This document shows, in pieces, positions 30,468 through 38,409 of a stretch of DNA of 64,000 nt. Numbering within the stretch: the first letter of the stretch is position 1; every line of letters begins with the position of its first letter. This DNA is from Bacteroidota bacterium (GTDB lineage: Bacteria; Bacteroidota; Bacteroidia; 2-12-FULL-35-15): assembly GCA_947469885.1 (NCBI GenBank), contig CANIQT010000002.1, positions 186,001-250,000 on the forward strand, given 5' to 3'. Position numbers and translations under genes: made by a program. The notes under the pieces are model-generated. The model saw only the letters and a list, made by a program, of their open reading frames with translations. It was not told where the DNA came from and searched no databases.

Positions 30468-30860
30468 ATGGAAAATATTATCACTAAAACTGCAGTGTTA
30501 TCGTATTTAGAAAAGGATATTATCCTGGTAAAAATTCTCGAAAATGCGGAAATAGATGTACCAGAGTCGGAAGAAAATTTTTTAGCTTCCATGGAACTTT
30601 CGGAAGGAAAAAGGTATGCGATATTGGTTGATGCTTGTGTTCCTGTTCAGGTTACTCCAGAAGCGAGAGTTTATGGCTCGCACCCTGAGCGCCAAAAAAA
30701 ACTCATTGCTCAGGCAATAGTGGTTAACTCATTGGCTAACCGATTGATTGGAAATTTTTTAATTAAGTTTAACAAACCCCCTGCCCCCACGCAATTATTT
30801 GCTGATTACGAAACTGCCTTGAAATGGCTGAGAAAAGAAATAATAAAAGCTAAACTTTAA
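30468..30860 (+). CDS. STAS/SpoIIAA-like protein (DUF7793-type)
   Basis: 130 residues with alternating beta and helix: ILVKILENAEIDVPE, KRYAILVDACVPVQVTPEAR, AIVVNSLANRLIGNFLIKF, and a final ALKWLRKEI. The layout matches small STAS/SpoIIAA-like proteins in Bacteroidota, in which the final strand-helix unit 'lFxdyexAlxWL' is typical. Such proteins are thought to bind partners, but no phosphorylatable serine position can be assigned with confidence. It stands alone between a terminator and a repeat element. Confidence 0.6.
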   Translation: MENIITKTAVLSYLEKDIILVKILENAEIDVPESEENFLASMELSEGKRYAILVDACVPVQVTPEARVYGSHPERQKKLIAQAIVVNSLANRLIGNFLIKFNKPPAPTQLFADYETALKWLRKEIIKAKL

Positions 30861-30923
30861 TTAAGAACTAATTTTAAAATTTCGAATAATGAATATTGAA
30901 TTTCGAAATAGGCTACTGCAATA

Positions 30924-31128
30924 TCAATAAGTTAAGGATTTATATATCAGTAAAATCAAGAATTTGGCTAATTGCCACGACCTTTAGGTCGTGGTAAATG
31001 AATGGATATAATTTGGCTTTAGCCAAAAATTGGGGTTTTTGGCTAAAGCCAAATTTGCCTTTTTTATCTGCCCACGACCTAAAGGTCGTGGCAATTAGCA
31101 AACACTAAATCTTTAACTTAATGACATT
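30924..31128. repeat. Nested palindromic MITE/REP-like element, copy 2
   Basis: The order is: terminal tag CAATAAGTTAAGGATTTA (30924-30942); outer palindrome 30969-30994 (taattgccacgacc...ggtcgtgg); inner ttggctttagccaa 31013-31026 and ttggctaaagccaa 31039-31052; outer complement 31072-31097; inverted terminal tag TAAATCTTTAACTTAATGAC ending at 31128. It ends 10 bases from the rsmG stop codon. The arms agree almost perfectly with copy 1 at 3430-3587. Confidence 0.85.
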
Positions 31129-31138
31129 GGGCTAAGGT

Positions 31139-31759
31139 TTAATTCACCGGCAGGTACACCACTTTTTTGGTTTCAAAAAAATCTTCTTCGAAATAATCTT
31201 TTAAATCATACACTACCACTCGTTTTTTGAAGGCTTCCAGTTCATCCGAAAGGTCGCCACCCTTTAAATAAAGTATTCCGTTGGGCAGGTTATTGAACTG
31301 CTTTTTACTTATTTTATTTTGCACCCAGCGATAAAACAGAGGAAACTCGGTAACAGCACGGCTCACTATAAATTCGAATTTACCATTCACCTCTTCTGCC
31401 CTTTTGTGTTCCGCTTTCACATTTTTTAATCCAAGAGCAGCGGCAATTTCGTTCACCACTTTTATCTTTTTGCCGATAGAATCAACCAGTAAGAACGTAC
31501 ATTGCGGAAAAAGTATGGCTAAAGGTATGCCCGGAAAACCACCTCCGCAACCCACATCCATAATGGTGGAATTGGGTTTAAAGTCCATTACTTTGGCAAT
31601 GCCCAGCGAATGTAGTACATGCCGCTCGTAAAGTAAATCAATATCTTTTCTGGAAACTACATTTATTTGTGCATTCCAATGTTCGTACAAAGGTTGCAAT
31701 TGATCAAACTGCTTCAGTTGAGTTTCGGTAAGGTTGGGGAAATATTTTGTAATCAGCAC
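31139..31759 (-). CDS. rsmG: 16S rRNA (guanine-527-N7) methyltransferase RsmG
   Basis: 206 residues, normal length. SAM-binding motif I is IMDVGCGGGFPGIPLAI near residue 65; NVVSRKDIDLLYERHVLHSL near residue 35 is the characteristic RsmG start region; FIVSRAVTEFP follows near 130. It methylates G527 in the 530 loop of 16S rRNA. It is downstream of the sigma-factor gene on the same strand with a 36-base gap. Confidence 0.97.
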   Translation of the reverse strand: MLITKYFPNLTETQLKQFDQLQPLYEHWNAQINVVSRKDIDLLYERHVLHSLGIAKVMDFKPNSTIMDVGCGGGFPGIPLAILFPQCTFLLVDSIGKKIKVVNEIAAALGLKNVKAEHKRAEEVNGKFEFIVSRAVTEFPLFYRWVQNKISKKQFNNLPNGILYLKGGDLSDELEAFKKRVVVYDLKDYFEEDFFETKKVVYLPVN

Positions 31760-31795
31760 GGCAATAATCGGTACATCAGCAATCCGTTCGGCACA

Positions 31796-32413
31796 TTAAA
31801 TCTTGTGTTCCGATTTTCTGAGGACATTAGCAAGAAAATCGCGGGCTCTGAACAACTGTGCTTTAACGGTACCTTCGGGCATTTCCATTTTAGCACAAAT
31901 TTCTTCGATAGATAATTCTTCGAAATAACGCATTTCAATCAGTTGGCGGTAGTGGGGTTTGAGGTGAATAACCACATCCCGCATCAGTTTCATTTTTTGT
32001 TTTTTCACCAAGTCTTCTTCAGGAGTAAGGTTAGACGAAGGAACATCAATAATTAATGAATCGCCTTCTTCGTTGGTAATGGGGGTATCGAGCGATAATG
32101 TATTTGATTTTCGTTTGCGCATAAAATCAATACAATTGTTACTTGCAATTTTAAAAAGCCAGGTGCTGAACGCAAAATTGGTTTGATATTGGTCCAGTCG
32201 TTTAAATGCTTTTCCGAACGCTTCGATGGTCAAATCATCCGCATCGTCCTCATGACACACCATTCGCAACATCATCGAATATAACGAATCGCGATACCGC
32301 TCCAGCAATTCGGCATACGCCCGCTGGTCGCCATTGTCCAATGCAGCACGAATCAGAATGGTGTCGTGCAGTGCTTTTTCAGTAAGTTTTGGTTTCAATT
32401 CTTCTTCGGTCAT
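31796..32413 (-). CDS. ECF-type RNA polymerase sigma factor
   Basis: 205 residues. Region 2 runs from about 35 to 105 (ERYRDSLYSMMLRMVCHEDDADDLTIEAFGKAF, then TWLFKIASNNCIDFMRKRK). Region 4 runs from about 140 to 195, with the helix-turn-helix LSIEEICAKMEMPEGTVKAQLFRARDFL. No anti-sigma factor gene is adjacent. Its start overlaps the stop of the glycosyltransferase by 4 bases (32410-32413), so both are co-translated. The regulon cannot be told; the context suggests constitutive or housekeeping expression with the envelope enzyme. Confidence 0.93.
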   Translation of the reverse strand: MTEEELKPKLTEKALHDTILIRAALDNGDQRAYAELLERYRDSLYSMMLRMVCHEDDADDLTIEAFGKAFKRLDQYQTNFAFSTWLFKIASNNCIDFMRKRKSNTLSLDTPITNEEGDSLIIDVPSSNLTPEEDLVKKQKMKLMRDVVIHLKPHYRQLIEMRYFEELSIEEICAKMEMPEGTVKAQLFRARDFLANVLRKSEHKI

Positions 32414-33543
32414 CGCCAGATACTTTTTTTAATAAATAAATTTGACAGCGTTATAAAAGGATAAATTATGAGTAATAACAACTCAATGATTGGCGAATAT
32501 AGTAATAAATCCTTTTCTGACAAAACTTTCATCGATTTTGCATAAACAAAAAACTGAACGATTATCCGAAAAACAAACACCGATAGCACAATGATTGGTT
32601 GAAATTGTAGTATTAATAAAGTGATAAAAGTGGCATAAAACAGGTATTGACTAAAACTCAACAGGATTAATCTAAATTTGCTTCCAAAGTTGTATTGTTT
32701 GAAAGTGGTAACGTGTCTGCGTTTTTGTCGCACCCATGCTTTCATTGTACTTTTTACTCGCGAAACAGTGTGGCTGCCTGTGCTTACTTCCACTCTCGAA
32801 TTTTTTTTGGTGGCTGCTTCGTTCACAAACAAATCGTCATCACCCGACTCGATGTGATAATGCGAAGCAAATCCTTTCATTTTAAAAAACAATGATTTTT
32901 TATACGCAAGATTTCTACCTGTACCCATGTAGGTTCGCTTAGCCATTGTAAACGATAAAAACTGAAGTGCAATGATAAACGTATCGAACCTGATAATTTT
33001 ATTTACAAAACCTTTTTGTTTTTCGTAAGCACCATAACCAATCACAATTTCTGTTTCGCCTGTAAATTGCTGCATCATAATTTTCAACCAGTCTTTGCTT
33101 GTAGGATAACAATCAGCATCGGTTAACAATAAGTGTTCGTGAGTGGCACCTTTTATGCCCATCATCAAAGCCACTTTTTTTCCATGCGAATGATTTTCGT
33201 TTTCCATGATGGTTACTATTTTGAGGTTGGGATATTTTTTTGCCATCTCATTTAATATATCCCCTGTATTATCAAACGAACAATCGTTCACCACCACCAC
33301 TTCAAACTCAGGATAATCTTGTTCGAATATTAATGGAAGAAAATCAACAATGTTATGGTCTTCGTTTTTGGCACATATAATAACTGATGCAGAAGGGGTG
33401 TTGGGGGGCAGGGGTTTGGTTTTGTAAAACGCAAGTCGGACAAAATAGAAAAGATAGAACCACAGTTGCACCACCAATGCAAATGCAAAAACATAAAAAA
33501 CAATTAACTCCACCGAAGGAGTTGTAAATACTGACCAATCCAT
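32410..33543 (-). CDS. Membrane-bound family 2 glycosyltransferase
   Basis: 377 residues. One N-terminal membrane helix (about 10-35) precedes a GT2 domain: SVIICAKNEDHNI, VVVVNDCSFDNTGDI, LLLTDADCYP (the DxD metal site), ESGDDDLFVNEA and the acceptor motif RQKRRHV. Two or three C-terminal helices follow (about 290-370). It transfers a sugar from a nucleotide donor to a lipid or polysaccharide acceptor at the inner membrane; the acceptor is unknown. First gene of a three-gene minus-strand group with the sigma factor and rsmG. Confidence 0.9.
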   Translation of the reverse strand: MDWSVFTTPSVELIVFYVFAFALVVQLWFYLFYFVRLAFYKTKPLPPNTPSASVIICAKNEDHNIVDFLPLIFEQDYPEFEVVVVNDCSFDNTGDILNEMAKKYPNLKIVTIMENENHSHGKKVALMMGIKGATHEHLLLTDADCYPTSKDWLKIMMQQFTGETEIVIGYGAYEKQKGFVNKIIRFDTFIIALQFLSFTMAKRTYMGTGRNLAYKKSLFFKMKGFASHYHIESGDDDLFVNEAATKKNSRVEVSTGSHTVSRVKSTMKAWVRQKRRHVTTFKQYNFGSKFRLILLSFSQYLFYATFITLLILQFQPIIVLSVFVFRIIVQFFVYAKSMKVLSEKDLLLYSPIIELLLLIIYPFITLSNLFIKKSIWR

Positions 33544-33916
33544 AAATGGTTACGAATAACGAATTAAAACTAATTTACGAAATGAACGACTAAAAAATTC
33601 TTTTAAAATTATAAGGATGCAAAAATAGATTTAAGTGTACTATGTATTGTAGTATCTTTGGCAGGTTTTATACAAAGTAATTAACAATTGAGGTTGCCAA
33701 TAAACGAATAAAAACGAATTTACAAAAAAAGGTTACCAATAAACCAATCAAAACGAATTTACAAAAAAAGGTTACAATAAACCAATCAAAACGAATTTAC
33801 TAAATAATTAAGATTTATTTATTTCGTAAATTAGTACACATTCGTTTATAAGTAACCTAATATTTCATTTCGCAATTAGTTTTGATTGGTTTATTGGTAA
33901 CCAGTAATTAGTAACC
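33544..33916. other. Spacer holding 39-bp repeats
   Basis: No gene seen. The 373 bases between the divergent glycosyltransferase and tgt genes are largely filled by the 39-bp repeat family described separately, in direct and inverted orientation, so both promoters must lie within or beside repeats. Confidence 0.7.
33692..33902. repeat. 39-bp repeats, three direct copies plus one inverted
   Basis: The unit is GGTTACCAATAAACCAATCA + AAACGAATTTACAAAAAAA. Direct copies are at 33692, 33731 and 33770 (the last shortened). An inverted copy (attagttttgattggtttattggtaacc) is at 33875-33902, close to the tgt start. A degenerate copy starts at 33548, and another inverted copy lies at 40268-40301. Confidence 0.85.
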
Positions 33917-35047
33917 ATGAAGTTTAGCATATCGCATACAGATACAAAGAGCAAGGCACGTGCAGGAGAAATAACTACTGACCACGGTGTTATTCAAACC
34001 CCCATTTTTATGCCTGTTGGCACAGCCGGAACGGTGAAAGCTGTTCATCAACACGAACTAAAAGAAGACATAAAAGCACAAATAATTTTAGGAAACACCT
34101 ATCACCTCTACCTTCGCCCGGGCTTGGATATAATTGAACAGGCAGGTGGTTTGCATAAGTTCAATGGTTGGAACCTACCATTACTTACCGATAGCGGAGG
34201 GTATCAGGTGTATTCGTTATCCAATTCGCGCAAACTAACCGAAGAAGGTGCAAAGTTTACTTCACACATTGATGGGAGCAAACATTTTTTTTCGCCCGAA
34301 AATGTAATGGACATTCAGCGAACCATTGGGGCGGACATTATTATGGCTTTTGACGAATGTACCCCTTACCCCTGCGAATACGATTATGCAAAAAAATCGA
34401 TGCACATGACACATCGGTGGTTGCAAAGATGTTGCCAGAGGTTTGACGAAACCGAAGGAAAGTACGGCTATGCTCAAACGCTTTTCCCTATTGTGCAAGG
34501 CAGTGTGTATAAAGACTTGAGACAAAAATCAGCCGAATTTATTGCCGAACAAAACAGAGAAGGAAATGCCATTGGAGGGCTATCGGTTGGCGAGCCTGCC
34601 GAAGATATGTATGCTATGACAGAAGTAGTTTGTAACATTTTACCCTGGGAAAAGCCCCGCTACCTCATGGGGGTGGGTACTCCCATTAATCTGTTAGAAA
34701 GTATTGCTTTGGGCATTGATATGTTTGATTGTGTGTTGCCCACCCGCAATGCCCGTCATGGTTTGTTGTTTACTCAGCAGGGGGTTATTAATATAAAAAA
34801 TGAAAAGTGGAAAAATGATTTCTCGATGTTGGATGCTGATGGAACTACTTATGTTGACAAAGAATATTCGAAAGCATATTTGCGACATTTGGTTCATTCG
34901 CAAGAATTACTTGGCGCACAAATTGCAAGCATCCACAATCTTGGTTTTTATTTGTGGCTGGTTACCGAAGCCCGAAACCAGATTATGGCAGGAACGTTTA
35001 GAGAATGGAAAGATAAAATGGTGAAGCAGATGGGGAATAGACTTTAA
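33917..35047 (+). CDS. tgt: tRNA-guanine transglycosylase Tgt
   Basis: 376 residues, full length. Conserved segments: PIFMPVGTAGTVKAV, ILGNTYHLYLRPG, catalytic-pocket TDSGGYQVYSL, GGLSVGEP, RYLMGVGTP, the nucleophile region MFDCVLPTRNARHG, and HNLGFYLWL. It exchanges guanine for preQ1 in tRNA anticodons. The usual zinc motif CxCxxC between the NARHG region and the late histidine is not present: the corresponding stretch reads DADGTTYVDKEYSKAYLRHL with no cysteine. The surrounding alignment is otherwise good, so I consider it functional. This may be normal for the phylum. Confidence 0.96.
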   Translation: MKFSISHTDTKSKARAGEITTDHGVIQTPIFMPVGTAGTVKAVHQHELKEDIKAQIILGNTYHLYLRPGLDIIEQAGGLHKFNGWNLPLLTDSGGYQVYSLSNSRKLTEEGAKFTSHIDGSKHFFSPENVMDIQRTIGADIIMAFDECTPYPCEYDYAKKSMHMTHRWLQRCCQRFDETEGKYGYAQTLFPIVQGSVYKDLRQKSAEFIAEQNREGNAIGGLSVGEPAEDMYAMTEVVCNILPWEKPRYLMGVGTPINLLESIALGIDMFDCVLPTRNARHGLLFTQQGVINIKNEKWKNDFSMLDADGTTYVDKEYSKAYLRHLVHSQELLGAQIASIHNLGFYLWLVTEARNQIMAGTFREWKDKMVKQMGNRL

Positions 35048-35064
35048 AAGCCTCACCCCTTAAT

Positions 35065-35187
35065 CCCCTCTCCAAAGGAGAGGGGGTGTTAGGTGACGCG
35101 AGTTGAAAAAAATGAATTGAAACAAATAATTTAGCACTATATTTTAAACACTACCTCTCCCCCTTTGGGGAGAGATGAAGAGAGGGG
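35065..35187. repeat. Pair of CTCTCCCC-type palindromes between tgt and the permease gene
   Basis: The first palindrome, CCCCTCTCC-aaa-GGAGAGGGG, spans 35065-35085; the second, CTCTCCCC-cttt-GGGGAGAG, spans 35155-35174 and is followed by gaagagaggggc. A similar palindrome lies at 20198-20216. The right-hand copy creates a spurious ATG (35175) in frame with the downstream gene. Confidence 0.75.
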
Positions 35188-35192
35188 CTATT

Positions 35193-36269
35193 ATGAAAAT
35201 ATTAGACTGGTATATCATCAAAAAATTTCTGGGAACATTTGTGCTCTCCCTGGCACTCATTATACTTATTGTAGTGGTGTTTGATATATCCGAAAAGATT
35301 GATGATTTTTTACAGAAAGAAGCTCCCCTGAAAGCTATAATTTTTGATTATTATTTTAATTTCATTCCTTATATAGTGAATCTGTTTAGTCCCCTCTTCA
35401 CTTTTATTGCCGTTATTTTATTTACTTCCAGCATGGCTTCGCGAACAGAGATTGTTGCTATCCTCAGCAGTGGGGTGAGTTACCGCAGGCTGCTGTTTCC
35501 TTATATGCTATCGGCTACTGTTATTGCTCTGCTATCACTGTATCTCAATAACTACGTAATTCCTAGAGCTACCAAAAAACGAATTGCTTTTGAAGATACT
35601 TACATTCGCGACCAGTTTCATAATCAGGATCGCAACATTCATAAACAGGAATCGCCAGGCAATTATATTTATCTGGAAAGGTACAAAACAGAAGAAAACA
35701 CCGGTTATAAATTCTCCATCGAAAAATTTAATAGCTCCGGCTTGTATTATAAAATGATGGCGGAAACAATTAAATGGGACAGCATTAAAAGCCGATGGAC
35801 CATCAATAATTATTTTGTACGAACTATAAATGGTATGAACGAAACCATTAGAAAAGGAAAAACAATTGATACCTCTTTTGCTTTTACACCAAAAGAATTT
35901 GGGCGAAAAGACAATACCGTGGAAACAATGGACACCCCCGAACTGAACAAATACATTGAATCGGAACGGCTCAAAGGCTCCGACCATATTGAAGTGTATG
36001 AAATAGAAAAATACCGGAGAAGTTCTTTTCCGTTTGCTACTTTTATTTTAACATTGATAGGTGTTTCTATTGCAAGCCGTAAAGTACGCGGTGGTATTGG
36101 TATGCACATAGGGTTAGGAATTTTTATCAGCTTTACTTTTATTATGTTTATGCAAATAAGCACCACCTTTGCCGCAGGGGGGCTGCTTTCTCCCCTCGTT
36201 GCCGTTTGGATTCCCAATTTCCTGTTTAGCTTTTTAGCATGGTATCTTTTAAATAAAGCGCAGAAGTAA
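35193..36269 (+). CDS. LptF/LptG-family permease
   Basis: 358 residues from the ATG at 35193; the in-frame ATG at 35175 sits in a palindromic repeat and adds only MKRGAI. Membrane helices lie near 10-35, 55-80 and 95-115, then a periplasmic beta-jellyroll (about 120-270), then three further helices at 275-355 with FPFATFILTLIGVSIASRKVRGG. This is the YjgP/YjgQ layout. It is a subunit of the inner-membrane ABC exporter that extracts lipopolysaccharide. Whether it is the F or the G subunit cannot be decided. Position after tgt is common in Bacteroidota. Confidence 0.92.
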   Translation: MKILDWYIIKKFLGTFVLSLALIILIVVVFDISEKIDDFLQKEAPLKAIIFDYYFNFIPYIVNLFSPLFTFIAVILFTSSMASRTEIVAILSSGVSYRRLLFPYMLSATVIALLSLYLNNYVIPRATKKRIAFEDTYIRDQFHNQDRNIHKQESPGNYIYLERYKTEENTGYKFSIEKFNSSGLYYKMMAETIKWDSIKSRWTINNYFVRTINGMNETIRKGKTIDTSFAFTPKEFGRKDNTVETMDTPELNKYIESERLKGSDHIEVYEIEKYRRSSFPFATFILTLIGVSIASRKVRGGIGMHIGLGIFISFTFIMFMQISTTFAAGGLLSPLVAVWIPNFLFSFLAWYLLNKAQK

Positions 36270-37281
36270 ACGATGTGCTGATGTGCAGATGTACCGATGA
36301 CAAACTTCCCTTCTTTGCCGGAACATATCTGCACGGGTTTTAAATAAGTTCCTTTTGAAAAATATGCACGCAGAATCCCGCAATCCGGTTGCAACCTCGC
36401 GTTTGTGAACAAAGTATTGAGCCGAAAAAGGTATCCTTTTCGTGTTCCACCCGCTGATAATTTTTCTTTCGTTTCTACTATTTCCTTTATCAACACACTA
36501 CTCGCAGCATATAAAGCATCCGTCAGATAATGTGTTTCTCCGTTTTTTTTCTTTATTGTCATGAAATTAGTAAACGTTGTAACACGATTCGTAAACATTG
36601 TAAGATGATTCGTAAACGTTTTAAGATGATTCGTAAACGTTTTTAGATGATTTGTAAACGTTGTAAGACGATTCGTAAACATTGTAAGATGATTTGTAAA
36701 CGTTGTAAGACGATTCGTAAACATTGTAAGATGATTTGTAAACGTTGTAAGACGATTCGTAAACATTGTAAGACGATTCGTAAACATTGTAAGATGATTC
36801 GTAAACGTTCTGACATGATTCGTAAACATTGTAACAAGATACGTAAACATTGTAACGAGATTCGTAATCATTGTCTTTAAATAAGTAAACAGAATCATCA
36901 AACAATGAATAATTGTTTATGGTTGTTTATTTTTTATGTTTACATTATTATACACAGCTTCTTAATTTTTTTAAATTACAACCCTGTTCAGCGTAACCTC
37001 AGGCTACGTGCATTTAATCGGCATCCTTCCGAAAATAATTAAATAAAAAACTACCTTTACAAAAACTTATTATGTTAGTGCTTAATAAAATTAATGTTGG
37101 AAATAACAGAAAGGCTGGAAGCCTTGTTAAATCGAACGTAGCGGTTCATCCCGAAGCAATTGGGACGCCTGCTAACTGTCATTTCACTCTCGCGAGCTTT
37201 TTTAAATCAAAAAATTCAATCAAACCAAAATCACCCTATATTTACCATCTTCTTTCACATCAATTTATTTATCAAAAAACA
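36270..37281. other. 1-kb spacer with tandem repeats
   Basis: Contents: a low-complexity 'gatgtgctgatgtgcagatg' stretch (36272-36302), a GC-richer unassigned segment (36303-36563), the 21-bp tandem array (36564-36879), and a segment at 37120-37215 that reads like dispersed repeat DNA (cgtagcggttcatcccgaag). A minus-strand frame spans 36290-36560 in phase with the array, but it also runs antisense into the permease gene and shows no recognisable domain. Confidence 0.65.
36564..36879. repeat. 21-bp tandem repeat array (array 2)
   Basis: Thirteen full units in perfect 21-bp register start at 36586, each beginning GATT(C/T)GTAAAC(A/G)TT and ending TAAGA(C/T). A partial unit lies before them and a fourteenth, diverged, begins at 36859. 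Units differ at a few fixed positions and alternate in type (aCATTGTAAGAT / aCGTTGTAAGAC), suggesting a two-unit higher-order repeat. All three minus-strand frames stay open because the period is a multiple of three. Confidence 0.92.
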
Positions 37282-38388
37282 ATGAATAAGTTAATTAACA
37301 AAATAAATACTTTTTGTTTTTCACTTGAAAACCGTTTAGGGTTATTAGCATCATGTTTAATAATCGGGCTTATTATTTTAGGATTTGATATGCTTTATAT
37401 AACACCAAAATTTGAACTTGCATATCACTGGTTACAATATTCGATTTTATCAAATAATCCTTTTGACTTTACCACAACTATTTTTGTACGCTATCGTATT
37501 TTACCATCCTTCTTAGGATATATAACTTTTTTAAGAGGCAATTTGTTTGTAGTTGTTCCGTTAATTTTTTCTTTGCTATTTATTTCGGCTGTGTATTACA
37601 TGTACAGAAAAAAGAAGTACGTACCTGTTGATGCTTTATTGTTTACCGGGCTCATTGCTTTTTCATGCACATTATACATACAGCTAACCGCACCGGGATA
37701 TACCGACACTGCATTTTACTTCTTCATCTTTCTGTCTTTTGCATTTATCAGCAATGTATTTAAAAGTGCTTTGTTTTTTGCCCTAGCATTGCTTACGCAC
37801 GAAAGTTGTTTGTTTCTTTTGCCGGGCTTGTTGTTTTATGCTTACTACGTTAGCTTTTATAAAAAAGATATTTTGAAATATCTTTTAGCTTATAGCATTT
37901 CAATAATTCCATTGTTATTATACCGAAATTGGGTTTCCGGTCATGTTCATGTAGAATTCGATTTAGATTTTTATTTTTCTGAAAAGAACATTCACTTTGC
38001 AATGAAAAGAGTTCTGCCTTTGATACCAGCCGGAGCTTTTTATGCTTTTAAACTGTTTTGGTTTTTTCCAATTTATGCAATGTATAAATCGTGGCAACGT
38101 AAGGAATATAAATTTATTATACTTATTTCAATTATCCTCATTTGCAATTTTGCACAACTTGCAATAGCATTTGATATTACCCGAATGTTGTGCCTTGGTT
38201 TCCCGGCAATTTTATTATCAGCCGAAAAAATAAAAACAAGTTGGAGTAGTTCAAGGTTTACAAAATTTGCATTAGGATTAACTTTAATCAACTTTTTAAT
38301 TTTACAAAACTATGTAAGTGCTGATGGGCTTATTCCAATGTTGCCATTGCCTTATACTTCTTTAGTTAACTTTTTGGTTGGCATTTAA
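37282..38388 (+). CDS. Polytopic membrane protein, EpsG/GT-C-like
   Basis: 368 residues from the ATG at 37282. A longer in-frame start at 37072 would add 70 residues encoded by repeat-like DNA, with no membrane features, so I reject it. There are nine or ten predicted membrane helices, for example RLGLLASCLIIGLIILGFDM, FVVVPLIFSLLFISAVYYMY and FALALLTHESCLFLLPGLL. The LTHESCLF motif after an early helix pair resembles the LAxxxHxS/L region of EpsG and GT-C-type proteins. A role in polysaccharide or glycolipid assembly is inferred only. Twenty-one bases separate it from the next membrane protein. Confidence 0.7.
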   Translation: MNKLINKINTFCFSLENRLGLLASCLIIGLIILGFDMLYITPKFELAYHWLQYSILSNNPFDFTTTIFVRYRILPSFLGYITFLRGNLFVVVPLIFSLLFISAVYYMYRKKKYVPVDALLFTGLIAFSCTLYIQLTAPGYTDTAFYFFIFLSFAFISNVFKSALFFALALLTHESCLFLLPGLLFYAYYVSFYKKDILKYLLAYSISIIPLLLYRNWVSGHVHVEFDLDFYFSEKNIHFAMKRVLPLIPAGAFYAFKLFWFFPIYAMYKSWQRKEYKFIILISIILICNFAQLAIAFDITRMLCLGFPAILLSAEKIKTSWSSSRFTKFALGLTLINFLILQNYVSADGLIPMLPLPYTSLVNFLVGI

Positions 38389-38409
38389 TTTTCCTCGCAT
38401 AAGGCATAT

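Noticed and set aside
36564-36879. CRISPR-like appearance of the tandem array
   Set aside because: Units are contiguous with no spacers, and no cas genes are present nearby.
35810-36901. 363-codon minus-strand frame through the 21-bp array and into the permease gene
   Set aside because: About 540 bases of it are antisense to the permease gene at 35193-36269, and the first third is produced by the tandem repeat staying open in every frame. The middle part (about 36290-36560) has no recognisable domain.
37072-37281. Earlier start adding 70 residues to the membrane protein
   Set aside because: The added stretch derives from repeat-like DNA (cgtagcggttcatcccgaag), shows no membrane or signal features, and the inner ATG gives a normal N-terminus.
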